18,204 bases of DNA from Cytidiella melzeri (lineage: Eukaryota > Basidiomycota > Agaricomycetes > Polyporales > Irpicaceae): NCBI GenBank assembly GCA_022592445.1, contig JABYQR010000583.1:1-18204 (forward strand), in the 5' to 3' direction. The notes beneath the pieces are model-generated. The model searched no databases. It was not told where the DNA came from and saw nothing but the letters and a program-made list of their open reading frames with translations. This document shows, one piece after another, positions 10,472 through 18,204 of this stretch (its first letter is position 1; each line of letters starts with the position of its first letter). The position numbers and the translations under genes are program-made.

Positions 10472-12166
10472 ATGTCTACACAACAAGCCGCTGCAAAGCC
10501 TTCGCTGCAAGGTGTGAGAATCAAAGCCAGGAAAGGCGCTGTCAAGGCGCACGCAAAGCACGAACCGTCGAGTACGTTATGATGACTGTGTCCATGGCGT
10601 TCCCCCATAGCACCCACGCAATGCTCATCGCTCGCTTGCGTTCCTAGTCTTCAGAGATCAACTCTACAAACATCTCGAGACCGTACCGAAAGACGACTTT
10701 GAAGGATACACGAACAAACTAGTCCAAGCAGGCTCCACACTCGAATACCTCAAGTATGCAGACGCGCTCTTTGAGATCTTGCTCGCTGGGGGTCTCCTCC
10801 AGCCTGGGGGGAGTTATGTCGATGACGGCGCGCCTCCGTCGCCGTTCTCTATCTTCAACGCCAAAGAGCCAGTGGAGGTGGCGGACATGAAACGATACAT
10901 CGACGTTTTGAACAAGCTTATCAGAAGGTACGCAGCAGCTCCTCTGCATTCAGTCGCTGCTGGAGATGCTGAGACGGGGGAGGCAGATACAAGTACTTGC
11001 AGAGACCACTGGAAGAACGATCTCTCCCTGCTCTCTTGCAGTATATCAATCGCTGGACGGAGGCTCAGCGGGAGAAGTTTGCCGTTGCTGCGGGCATTAT
11101 GATCTCCCAGGGTCTTGCCCAGGCCGGCTGCATACTCAGCTTGACAAAAGATCATCTCGTCAAGAATGGTACGAAAGTCACCTGCTCATGTTTTACCCCG
11201 CATATACTCATAAAGTTCATTCTCCAGACGTGTCAGTCAATGTCATCACTACCATCTTCCGCGCGTTCCTCGCCGAGCAGTCCATGGAGCATCTCGCTAC
11301 CGCGCTTCGTAAAGGTGGAGTGAAGGACATGCTCGCTTTCTTCCCGCCGAACAAGCGGCAGGACAAGTTTGTGGACGAGCATTTCCGGGGTGCTGGGTTG
11401 CCACAGGTTGCCGAGTGGTGGACGAAGAAGCAGTATGCTGCTCTAAAGGAAAATATTATTTCCACCATCAAGAATGCACTGAGCAATGAGGAACCGCACG
11501 CCGAGGTGAGAGCGCATACATATTCTGGTGGATCAGATGTATAGGATGCTGAACATGTTGTAGGTTGTGGCGGGCATCAAGTCTAAGCAGGAAGGGCAGC
11601 CCCTTCCTGATCCAGAGCTCATCTCGTGCATTTGGCAAGGCCTCATTTCATCTGTTGAGTGGAGTGCTCGACAGGATCAGAATGATGCGCATGCTGTTCG
11701 CGAAGTCGAGGCACGTATTTGATACTCTGAGCGCGTGAGCTTGGTTGACGGGTATCCTTTAGAACTTTGCTGACATCCTCGAGCCATTCTGCAATGGAGC
11801 AAAAACAGAAGTTGCCCTCATCAACGCAGTTCAACTGTATTCTTATGAAGACACGCGCATCATCAAAGCATTCCCTCAAATTCTCAAGGTTAGTGCTGTT
11901 TTCCTGTCAAGTCCCTGTGTATTTGCGATATTGACTGCTTGTGCACACAGGTTTTGTACAACAAGGACTGTATTTCTGACCAAGCTATCATTTATTGGCA
12001 CCAGAAGGGCGCGAAGCCGCAGGGCAAGCAGCACTTCCTGACCGCCACTCAACCTCTCGTCAAGGTGCGTTTTGACTACTTTATTTGGCGAAGTGATTGC
12101 TGAAGTCTTTGTAATCTGCAGTTCTTGCAGGAGCAGGAGAGCGACGAGGATGAGGATGAGGAGTAG
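10472..12166 (+). CDS. BZW1: eIF5-mimic protein, BZW/5MP family (W2 domain)
   Basis: Cytoplasmic translation regulator related to BZW1/BZW2 of animals; these proteins imitate the eIF5 C-terminal domain, bind eIF2 and raise the stringency of start-codon choice. Exons: 10472-10571, 10648-10927, 10987-11168, 11228-11505, 11564-11710, 11763-11888, 11951-12064, 12122-12166; 423 aa, close to the roughly 419 aa of animal homologues. Matching features in order: a short basic N-terminus (KPSLQGVRIKARKG), FRDQLYKHLETV, YADALFEILLAGGLLQPGG, LNKLIRRYKYLQ, FFPPNKRQ, then the C-terminal W2 (HEAT-like) region with ISSVEWS and VLYNKDCISDQAIIYWH, ending in an acidic tail ESDEDEDEE. The start ATG gives the family N-terminus directly. 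Intron 11711-11762 begins with GC rather than GT; no GT donor preserves both the frame and full-length alignment. The family is absent from budding yeast, so finding it here fits a basidiomycete. Confidence 0.92.
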
Positions 12167-12701
12167 ACATAGAGTTGTATCTTTCCGCCGAGCCGACCGA
12201 TGGACGACATACATATGTTGATCTGCACCCAACTTCAGGCTGAGTGCGACGGATCACGGAGTGCGGATCAGTGTTCATTGTGCTTTTGTACTTTTGGCTG
12301 CGTCAAGCGCGGTGGTACGTCATTTTTACCAAGGAACTTGGAAGTCCGTGTCTAGGCAGTGTCGCGTACACGGCCTCGACGGTCTCCCAGTCAATGAGTC
12401 TCGCTCGCAGCTCAGCCTGAGACTCTTCAAGCCCTGACAAATCATCGCTGGCTTGAGACAGAGGAAGTGAGTGCACGCTGCGTGCACAAGACAGCGAATA
12501 ATAAGAATAAAATACGTCAAGCTGTGGATGAACCAAGCAAATGCAAGCCTGGGTTAAGCACCACGCGCTTCCACGTGGAAGTGGATGTGACGCGTCCGCG
12601 CTTGGCCTTGAATAATAAAGCTTGAAAGCCCCACCTGCAACTTGTCTCTCCAACTCTCACCTCCTTCTAGTCTCCTTATACTTCGTAAGTCTACACAGAC
12701 A
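12167..12701. other. Intergenic region: 3' flank of 5MP gene and PP2C promoter
   Basis: This 535-nt gap contains no convincing gene. A minus-strand open frame (12653-12303, 116 codons) has a Glu/Leu-rich end with LEESQAELRARLIDWE, but it overlaps the phosphatase promoter, has no homologue that I recognise and is not called. The right part looks like a promoter: a hairpin-type inverted repeat GTGCACG (12471-12477) and CGTGCAC (12481-12487), an E-box palindrome, an MluI box, and a CT-rich run before the ATG at 12702. Confidence 0.5.
12568..12596. promoter_or_regulatory. 14-bp E-box palindrome plus MluI (MCB-like) box
   Basis: CTTCCACGTGGAAG (12568-12581) is a perfect 14-bp palindrome centred on the E-box CACGTG, the core bound by bHLH factors such as Pho4 and Cbf1. 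Eight bases further, GACGCGTC (12589-12596) is a second perfect palindrome holding ACGCGT, the MluI cell-cycle box core of yeasts. Both lie 105-135 nt upstream of the phosphatase ATG, the usual distance for fungal activator sites. Binding is inferred from the motifs only. Confidence 0.45.
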
Positions 12702-14116
12702 ATGCCTTTAATCACAATCGATTCACCTACCAGTATGTTGCCTTTCGTCTCAAGAACTCCGAAGCTGCTAACCAATACATAGCTCCCTCAGTCGCGCCGA
12801 TATCTCAGTCAGTCTCCCTAGGCAGTTTTTTTTTGCAGGGTCGATGTACTCAAAACGAGATCTTTTTCAGAGAAATCGTATTAGGCCTCACTGATACCAC
12901 CTCGTTCTCTGACAAGTACGCGTTCAAATGCGCCATCGCCGAAGCCAAGGGCCCGCGGCGGTTCATGGAGGACGCTCACTCTGTGGTAGTGCCATTTGCG
13001 GGTATCCATGGCCAAGGGTTCTTCGCGATCTTTGACGGACACGCCGGGAAGCAAGCAGCAGAGTGGTGCGGACAGAACTTTTCCCTGGTGCGATCTACTC
13101 TCTTGTCACTCCTCGCCTCCCGTAGCTGACACCGCATACCAGTGCCTCCTGAATGCGCTACGCAAAGGACCATCGGATAACATCCCAGACGTTCTCAATC
13201 AGACATTTCACGACGTCGACACGAACTTGACCAAGCTGTCTGAACAATCAGAAGGTAAGATGCACTCAGGGTGCACAGCAGTCACTGCCTTCCTCCGTCT
13301 CGAAGACGCAGAGGGCCGCCAGTCGTTCCTCCCACCCAACTACGACTCCCTGATTCACACACAGGACATGATTCAAGGTGGAGAGGGAGATGACACAGCA
13401 GAGGCTAGTGGAGGGGAGAGTCCAGAAAGGACGAAATCGAATACTTCAGAAGGCAAGCAAACGAAAACAAGTAAGCTCAAGAACGCGCTTCGCAGCATCG
13501 GCACGTCATCTCACTCTCGCCGAACCTCCCAAGGCACGTCTTCGCCTACTCTCAGTCCGCGAGAGCAGAAGGCTCAGCACGTCTTTGCGCCTCCGCCTGA
13601 TCTCAACGTGCGTCGCGTGTTGTATTGCGCGAACGCGGGAGACGCGCGTGGGGTGTTGTGCAGATCCGGAAAGGCGGTAAGATTGACGTACGATCACAAA
13701 GGTACGGATAAGCAAGAGGCGAAGCGGATTATGGATGCTGGAGGATTCCTCATGAGCGGCCGTGTGAACGGCGTCCTTGCTGTCACGCGTGCTCTGGGAG
13801 ACTCTGCGATGAAAGAGTTTGTCGTCGGTGCTCCTTACACTACGGAGACCGATCTGACTGACGAGGACGAGTTCATGATACTGGCTTGCGATGGAGTGAG
13901 CAGAATCCTTCGCCAGCATAATACCAAGCGGCTGACTTTATCGTGTAGCTTTGGGATGTTGTCGACGACCAAGGTGCGGTCGACCTCGTCCGTACGATCG
14001 CAGACCCGAAGAAGGCAGCAGATATGCTACTCGACCACGCGTACAAGAACTACTCGACCGACAATGTGACCGCAATGGTTGTGCGTTTCCGCAACCCCGT
14101 CGTCGTGCCTAAATAA
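12702..14116 (+). CDS. PP2C-type Ser/Thr protein phosphatase (PPM family, Ptc-like)
   Basis: Metal-dependent phosphatase that removes phosphate from Ser/Thr; fungal relatives (Ptc proteins) damp stress MAP-kinase signalling. Exons 12702-12732, 12783-13087, 13143-13895 and 13949-14116 give 418 aa; introns are 50-55 nt. Motifs in order: EAKGPRRFMEDAHS (MED at 72-74), FFAIFDGHAGKQAAEW (Asp95-Gly96), SGCTAVTAFL, VLYCANAGDARGVL, LTYDHK, VTRALGDSAMKEF, LACDGLWDVVDD (Asp362) and STDNVTAMVV (Asp401). The metal-binding acidic residues of the family (Glu/Asp of MED, Asp of DGH, Asp of CDG, Asp of DN) are all present, so the enzyme should be active. Between SGCTAV and the LYCANAGD strand there is an insertion of about 95 residues, rich in Ser, Thr, Lys and Glu (about 167-268), which makes the protein longer than the core of about 280 aa. 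The N-terminal 40 residues are not conserved. The exact Ptc subgroup is not determined. Confidence 0.92.
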
Positions 14117-15073
14117 TATCGTTATCGATAAGTGGGTCACGCGTCGATCTTCCTTCACGCGCAAAGACCTCTCTCTTTACGACTGCTCGCCACATACTTG
14201 ATTCATCGACGGTCAAGCAAGTTCGTGTAGTCTCGTCGACCCATTCACAGCATGATGCTACCTTCGAGTTGTCCGATAATGGCCTTACGAATCGTTTCCT
14301 CCGTCTCTGTTTCTCTACTGGTCTCGTCATCCATACTCTCCATCTCTCCATTCCCTGGGACATTTGTCGACGGCGCACATCGCTTTATCCACTTCCTTCC
14401 CACTTTTTCTATTTGAATCCCCATCACCCAAACGATGGCCCACTGCATTTCCCTGCATCACCATCTCATCATGGTTTTTTTTTCGAAACTTGATCAGCTA
14501 CGTTTAACGGTAATTCTTGTTCATGAAGTATTATTCTATAGTCCCCACACATCGCACTCGGAACACGTAACAGCAATGTAATTATAGCTACCACCGCAAG
14601 GGCCATTCTTTGTAGTAGGACGAAATTGCTGGATAAACATCATTTTGGTCCGTCACAATTCAACAGAGAGAAATGTGGCACAAGTTTTAACTGACCTAAT
14701 GTGCTCAAGTGACTCGGGCCACCAGAGTTTGAAATGCCTTGAATTACTCACGTCAACCTCAGCTTTGTCATTTTCTGCCTCTCTCGTCCACTCAACTGAC
14801 CATTTGGACCGTGCATAGTGGCGACAACGATGGCACCTCGGGCGGTGGCGGCAGCCCCGACGCGACATTGGCAGAATGACTAGGTGGTGGTTGTTAACGC
14901 GCAACTGGATGACAAATCGGTGGTACTCGAGTTGTCGTTCAACCTTCAAGTTCAGTACACTTCCTCCTGTGTTTGGCTGTAGGTGTATGCTGAATATGGT
15001 GCTTGCAGAACGCAGTATACGCAACAACTGGTCACGACTACGACCTACCCAGCAGCAATTTCAGCTCACCGCC
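14117..15073. other. Intergenic region, no supported gene
   Basis: This 957-nt stretch separates the phosphatase and the DNA glycosylase, both on the + strand. A minus-strand frame at 14448-14245 (67 codons, acidic end ETETEETIRKAIIGQLEG) and a plus-strand stretch at 14830-14979 that is interrupted by stops have protein-like composition, but neither resembles a known family and neither is called. The glycosylase start region just before 15074 has a good Kozak-like context (CACCGCC before ATG). Confidence 0.45.
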
Positions 15074-16956
15074 ATGTCACGCGTAACGCGTTCAGCGATG
15101 CGTGCAGCAGCAGCACCTGCCATGTCCATCTCGCAACAAGCGACTGTAGTGCAAGTGGAGACAAAGACCAATGGAACCCGGAAGCGCAAGACCACAGCAG
15201 GCGCAAATGCGTCGGGGAGCACCAAGAAAGCACGTGCAAACACGAGTTCGAAGACCAACGTAGAAGACGCGACTCCCGCAGAAGCGGCGACAGTGAACCA
15301 GGCGTTAGTGCCAGCAGTGCTCACCTTCTCGTTTGAAGATGCCAGGAGACACTTGATTGAGGCCGACGCTCGCTTTGGAGATATTTTCAGCCGCATGCAG
15401 TGCAAGCCGTTTGAACATCTCGAGCAGCTGGACCCTTTCCGGTACGACACCTCTCGTTGTAATGTACTCTCGATATCAGTCTTATGTGGATGATAGTACC
15501 TTGACGCACTCGATATTGTGAGTACTCGCACTTGGCCTGGTGGCAAGCCTGGCTCGTGTTAGAGTTGACACTCTTATGATCAGAGGCCAGCAGATCTCAT
15601 GGTTGGCTGCGCGTTCAATCACACACAAGTTTATCAGGCTTTTTGATCCTTCTCTACCTGAAAAACCTGTAGATCACAACAAGTTCGTCATGATATCAGT
15701 GCTCCGGATTCATGTGCTGAAATATGAATGATTCAGAACAACAGATTTCTTCCCTACCGCTCATCAGGTCACAGCTATGGACATCCCAACGCTGAGGACT
15801 GCAGGGTTGAGTCAGAGAAAAGCAGAATATGGTGAGTAGTTGTGGACAAAGTATGCACGACGTGGATTCCGCTGACGTGGCTTTCTTGTTCTCAGTTCTT
15901 GACCTAGCGTCGAGGTTTGCTGATGGCCGGCTGTCTACTCACAAGCTTCTCGCAGCCCAGGATGAAGAGCTGTACGAAATGCTTACGGAGGTCCGTGGTA
16001 TTGGCAGGGTGCGTTGTAGTGCTATGAGGACGTTTTGGCGAAGCCGATAATTGATGCCGCCCTTTCTAGTGGACAGGCAAGTCAATCAGGCGGCGTGTGC
16101 ATTGGTGGTGATTAACAAGCCTTCACACAATAGCTGACATGTTTGCCATGTTTTCTCTTAGACGGCCTGATATCCTACCAGTCGGTTAGTCATTCACAAT
16201 AGCTGCTTGTCCTCGTTGCCAGCTCAGTACAACGATATTGCAGGCGATCTTGGGGTACAACGAGGCCTGCTGAGGTGGTTCTTGGCTCGCCATTCCTCCG
16301 CATATACCGTGACTCTATCGCCTTTGAAACTTGCAAAACCCTCAGCAGAAGAAGAGGGCACACCAAATACAAAGAAACAACAAGATACAGATGAACTGCC
16401 TGTCCTAGGCCAGACGAGCAACGCGGCCGCGCGGAACGAAGATTCAGAAGCCGTTGACGTGTCTTCTGTCCTACCTGTACCTGGGTTGCCGAAAACACCT
16501 GCTCCCCGAGGCAGGAGCGGCAAGAAAACAGTAGCTGCAAACAACGACGATGACTCGGATACCGAAGAGGAATCCGGTTTCCTCCCAACGCCGTTCACGC
16601 CTTCTATCAATAAAACACTCAACATGGTTCCCGCCTCGGTCGAGATTCCATCGCTGCCTGCGGGTTTGACAGTGGCCGAGTTGAAGAGACGTCTGGAGAC
16701 GAAGAAAAAGATCAAGTGAGTCGTGCGTGCTTCCGATGTTGTGATATGTTACTGATACACTGCGCATGATTTTGTTTTGCTTTTCAGGGGAGCATTTCTT
16801 ACTCCGAAAGAAATGGAGGAGCTGACTGAACCGTGGCGACCTTACCGCAGTCTTGGTATGTGTTGTCACTCTTGTTTTTGGCACGAGCTGGAGACTCAAG
16901 GCATTTTCGTACTAGGCATTTATTATATGTGGGCGTTGGCAGAGGAACCGAAGTAG
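15074..16956 (+). CDS. MAG1: HhH-GPD DNA-3-methyladenine glycosylase (AlkA/Mag1 family)
   Basis: Nuclear base-excision-repair enzyme expected to remove alkylated purines such as 3-methyladenine. Exons: 15074-15441, 15497-15517, 15584-15682, 15737-15831, 15896-16008, 16070-16076, 16134-16184, 16244-16715, 16788-16855, 16916-16956; 444 aa. The first 85 residues are low-complexity with basic patches (RKRKTT, TKKARA), probably nuclear signals. The catalytic domain follows: HLIEADARFGDIFSRM, SILGQQIS (built from a 21-nt exon), TAGLSQRKAEYVLDLASRF, the helix-hairpin-helix LTEVRGIGRWTADMFAMFSL, and RRPDILPVGDLGVQRG with the predicted catalytic Asp253. The C-terminal end EPWRPYRSLGIYYMWALAE is the usual closing helix. 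About 110 residues rich in Ser, Asp, Glu and Pro (about 274-385) are inserted before that end. W233-T234 and the first base of A235 come from a 7-nt exon that is followed by a GC-AG intron. Family assignment is firm; substrate range is inferred. Confidence 0.93.
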
Positions 16957-17468
16957 ATATGGCTCCCGCGCGGTGTCATTAGGCTTGTAGTGCTTGAAGC
17001 AATTCACGATGCTCGCCTAACCCCTTCTGGCCCGATATGAGCACCAACAATGTTGCTAAATTGTAGCAACACAGATGGTCACAGGTCACACCACAGGCCC
17101 GCTATGGTCAGAACAGTACAGTAGCTTCAAACAGAACTTGGTACTTTGAGTCTTTGATTCCATAGTCTAACTGATGTACAGTAGCGGCAAAAAGTGTTGC
17201 GACACCGTGAGCGCGCGACATTTTCCTCACGGTGTGGGCTCATCACTGCATGCTGTTTTCTCTGTTAATTTGTACATACTGTCTACCATGCAAATACTCT
17301 GTTCGTGGTTAACCTGTCAAAGCGAGATTGTATCGCTGATTATCGGACATCAGATCTATGGACAATGTAGATTAGATATGTAGATAGATAAGATCAGATA
17401 GTACATAGCATGTGATTCCACCATCCTTATGGTCACACACGATGCGATACTTGCACCATATGGCATCG
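16957..17468. other. Intergenic region with hairpins, possible transposon debris
   Basis: No gene is visible in these 512 bases. They hold a perfect 8-bp hairpin, TGTTGCTA (17051-17058) against TAGCAACA (17064-17071); a 10-bp stem, ACACCGTGAG (17202-17211) against CTCACGGTGT (17226-17235); and a GATA-rich run at about 17366-17407. The 10-mer GTACAGTAGC occurs twice (17116-17125 and 17176-17185). The second copy continues GGCAAAAAGTGTTGCGACAC, which resembles Tc1/mariner terminal repeats flanked by TA. No matching opposite end and no transposase are seen. Part of this stretch could belong to the U3 of the LTR further right. Confidence 0.4.
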
Positions 17469-17471
17469 TGT
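17437..17471. repeat. 9-bp inverted repeat
   Basis: ACACGATGC (17437-17445) is repeated in inverted form as GCATCGTGT (17463-17471) with a 17-nt spacer. It lies at or near the possible left edge of the retrotransposon LTR. Its role is unknown. Confidence 0.45.
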
Positions 17472-17727
17472 TCCAGTAGTTTCCATGACTGAATAGCAGA
17501 AGTACCATGAGGCTCATATTTCATATACCAAATGTATTGAGCTTACTAAAGGCTCAGTCAGCACCATTCAGTTATGTAGGATGCTCAGTCATCACTTACA
17601 TTCTCTATTCAGTAGTATTAGCAAGCAGGACTGTGCATTACCAACCATTACTCATAGGATTACCAATCCTTACCAATCCTTACTCATATGACATTACTGT
17701 AGCATTAGTAATCTAGTTACAGACATG

Positions 17728-17735
17728 TATATATA
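17728..17735 (+). promoter_or_regulatory. TATA box of the putative LTR
   Basis: TATATATA lies about 25-30 nt before an A/G-rich run (AGAGAAATAATAAGAC) that would hold the transcription start and the beginning of R. Position and spacing fit an LTR promoter. Confidence 0.45.
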
Positions 17736-17826
17736 CCGCTCCTAGAGAGCAGAGAAATAATAAGACACTTACTCCCAGAGTTAGTTGACTCTCTTAGTCA
17801 TCCCCTACACTCGTAACTTTCAAACA

Positions 17827-17839
17827 GGTTATGAGCCCC
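17827..17839 (+). other. Primer-binding site complementary to initiator tRNA-Met anticodon region
   Basis: GGTTATGAGCCCC is complementary to GGGGCUCAUAACC; the 12 bases GGTTATGAGCCC match exactly the complement of the anticodon stem-loop (GGGCUCAUAACC) of the yeast-type initiator tRNA-Met. Elements such as copia and Ty5 prime reverse transcription with a tRNA cut at this place. It directly follows a CA dinucleotide that would end the LTR. Confidence 0.6.
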
Positions 17840-18204
17840 GGCTTCTAACTCTTCTTACCACTCCTCTACTCTGAAACCATCCTCAAGCTCGACACTACAC
17901 AACTGTTACTTCGTGAGTAACATTTCTTTCTACACATTGTAGGCCACTTTGTAGTAGAAGACCCAGTTGTAGTAGACTAAGCCTCGCCTCTCCTCGCCCA
18001 TTATTCCCATAACTATTTTCTACAGAATTGCCCCTGCTTTCTTACCCCTGGAACACGCGCACAGTCACATCCAATCGGTAGCCTACACCTCACAAGTGTT
18101 CTTGGCTTGTGATTCACTATCAGAATCACGCACCTACTCAGACAAAGCCCAATAAGGTGGCGTCCAGAGGTGATCGAAAGGGTCTTTTGTCTTAGACAAT
18201 TGGA

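Larger units (their letters stand above)
17469..18204 (+). mobile_element. 5' end of a Ty1/copia-type LTR retrotransposon (partial)
   Basis: The right end of the window has the order expected for a 5' LTR and leader. A repeat-rich, AT-rich U3 includes TACCAATCCT-type tandem units near 17660-17685. A TATA box (TATATATA, 17728-17735) follows, then a short R-U5 of about 60-70 nt ending in ..AAACA at 17826. Immediately after comes GGTTATGAGCCCC, a primer-binding site for an internally cleaved initiator tRNA-Met, as known from Drosophila copia and yeast Ty5. After this, 17840-18204 contains no ATG, consistent with an untranslated leader before gag, which would lie beyond the window. The left LTR border is not determined; TGTT at 17469 is one candidate, giving an LTR of about 358 bp. 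No gag or pol residue is visible, so the superfamily call rests on the primer-binding site. Confidence 0.55.

Noticed and set aside
12303..12653. 116-codon minus-strand frame with LEESQAELRARLIDWE
   Set aside because: It overlaps the palindromic promoter block of the phosphatase, its N-terminal half is low-quality, and no family is recognised. It is kept only as a remark.
12826..12838. T-run followed by GCAG as the acceptor of PP2C intron 1
   Set aside because: Using this acceptor shifts the frame; the acceptor at 12781-12782 keeps the frame into the MED motif.
15061..15546. 161-codon minus-strand frame opposite the first exon of the glycosylase
   Set aside because: Antisense shadow of an Ala/Thr-rich low-complexity exon; the plus strand continues into a complete HhH-GPD enzyme.
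16224..16715. 163-codon minus-strand frame opposite glycosylase exon 8
   Set aside because: Shadow of the Ser/Glu-rich insertion; the plus frame links upstream and downstream motifs across spliced junctions.
17040..17075. Hairpin read as a bacterial-type terminator
   Set aside because: The window is clearly eukaryotic, with spliced genes, and there is no T-tract after the stem.
1..18204. CRISPR array, phage defence island, biosynthetic gene cluster or tRNA genes
   Set aside because: No spaced direct repeats, no backbone enzymes (PKS, NRPS, terpene synthase), and no tRNA cloverleaf with A/B boxes were seen. The genes belong to unrelated housekeeping functions.

Overview
This window looks like nuclear DNA of an intron-rich filamentous fungus, most probably a basidiomycete of the Agaricomycotina type. 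The genes are split by many short introns (48-102 nt, mostly 50-65) with GT..AG borders, and the exon structures only make sense after splicing. The proteins are eukaryotic and several are typically fungal: a Zn2Cys6 regulator, a fungal auxin-efflux-carrier-like transporter and a membrane-anchored gamma-glutamyltranspeptidase. The taxonomic call is inference from gene architecture and protein style; no rRNA or other marker is present. All gene models were spliced by hand from the sequence, and the reading frame closes across every junction given.

Layout, left to right. 1-559 (+): 3' end of MND1, a meiotic recombination factor. 826-2375 (+): auxin efflux carrier (PIN-like) membrane transporter, 5 exons, 433 aa. 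2776-5182 (-): gamma-glutamyltranspeptidase, 9 exons including a 16-nt microexon, 639 aa. 5183-7016: a 1.8 kb divergent intergenic region with no supported gene. 7017-10084 (+): Zn2Cys6 transcription factor, 15 exons, 749 aa. 10472-12166 (+): eIF5-mimic protein (BZW/5MP family), 8 exons with one GC-AG intron, 423 aa. 12702-14116 (+): PP2C-type Ser/Thr phosphatase, 4 exons, 418 aa. 15074-16956 (+): HhH-GPD DNA-3-methyladenine glycosylase (AlkA/Mag1 family), 10 exons including 21-nt and 7-nt microexons and one GC-AG intron, 444 aa. 17469(?)-18204: the 5' end of what looks like a Ty1/copia LTR retrotransposon (TATA box, short R-U5, primer-binding site matching the anticodon region of initiator tRNA-Met), running off the right edge.

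The genes are independent housekeeping or metabolic genes, each with its own promoter region. They do not form a recognisable pathway cluster or a novel multi-gene system. The most notable items are at the splicing level (the 7-nt microexon followed by a GC-AG intron that completes the glycosylase active-site motif; the 16-nt microexon in the transpeptidase; the GC-AG intron in the 5MP gene), the half-tRNA-primed copia element at the right edge, and a compact palindromic promoter (14-bp E-box palindrome plus an MluI box) in front of the phosphatase gene.
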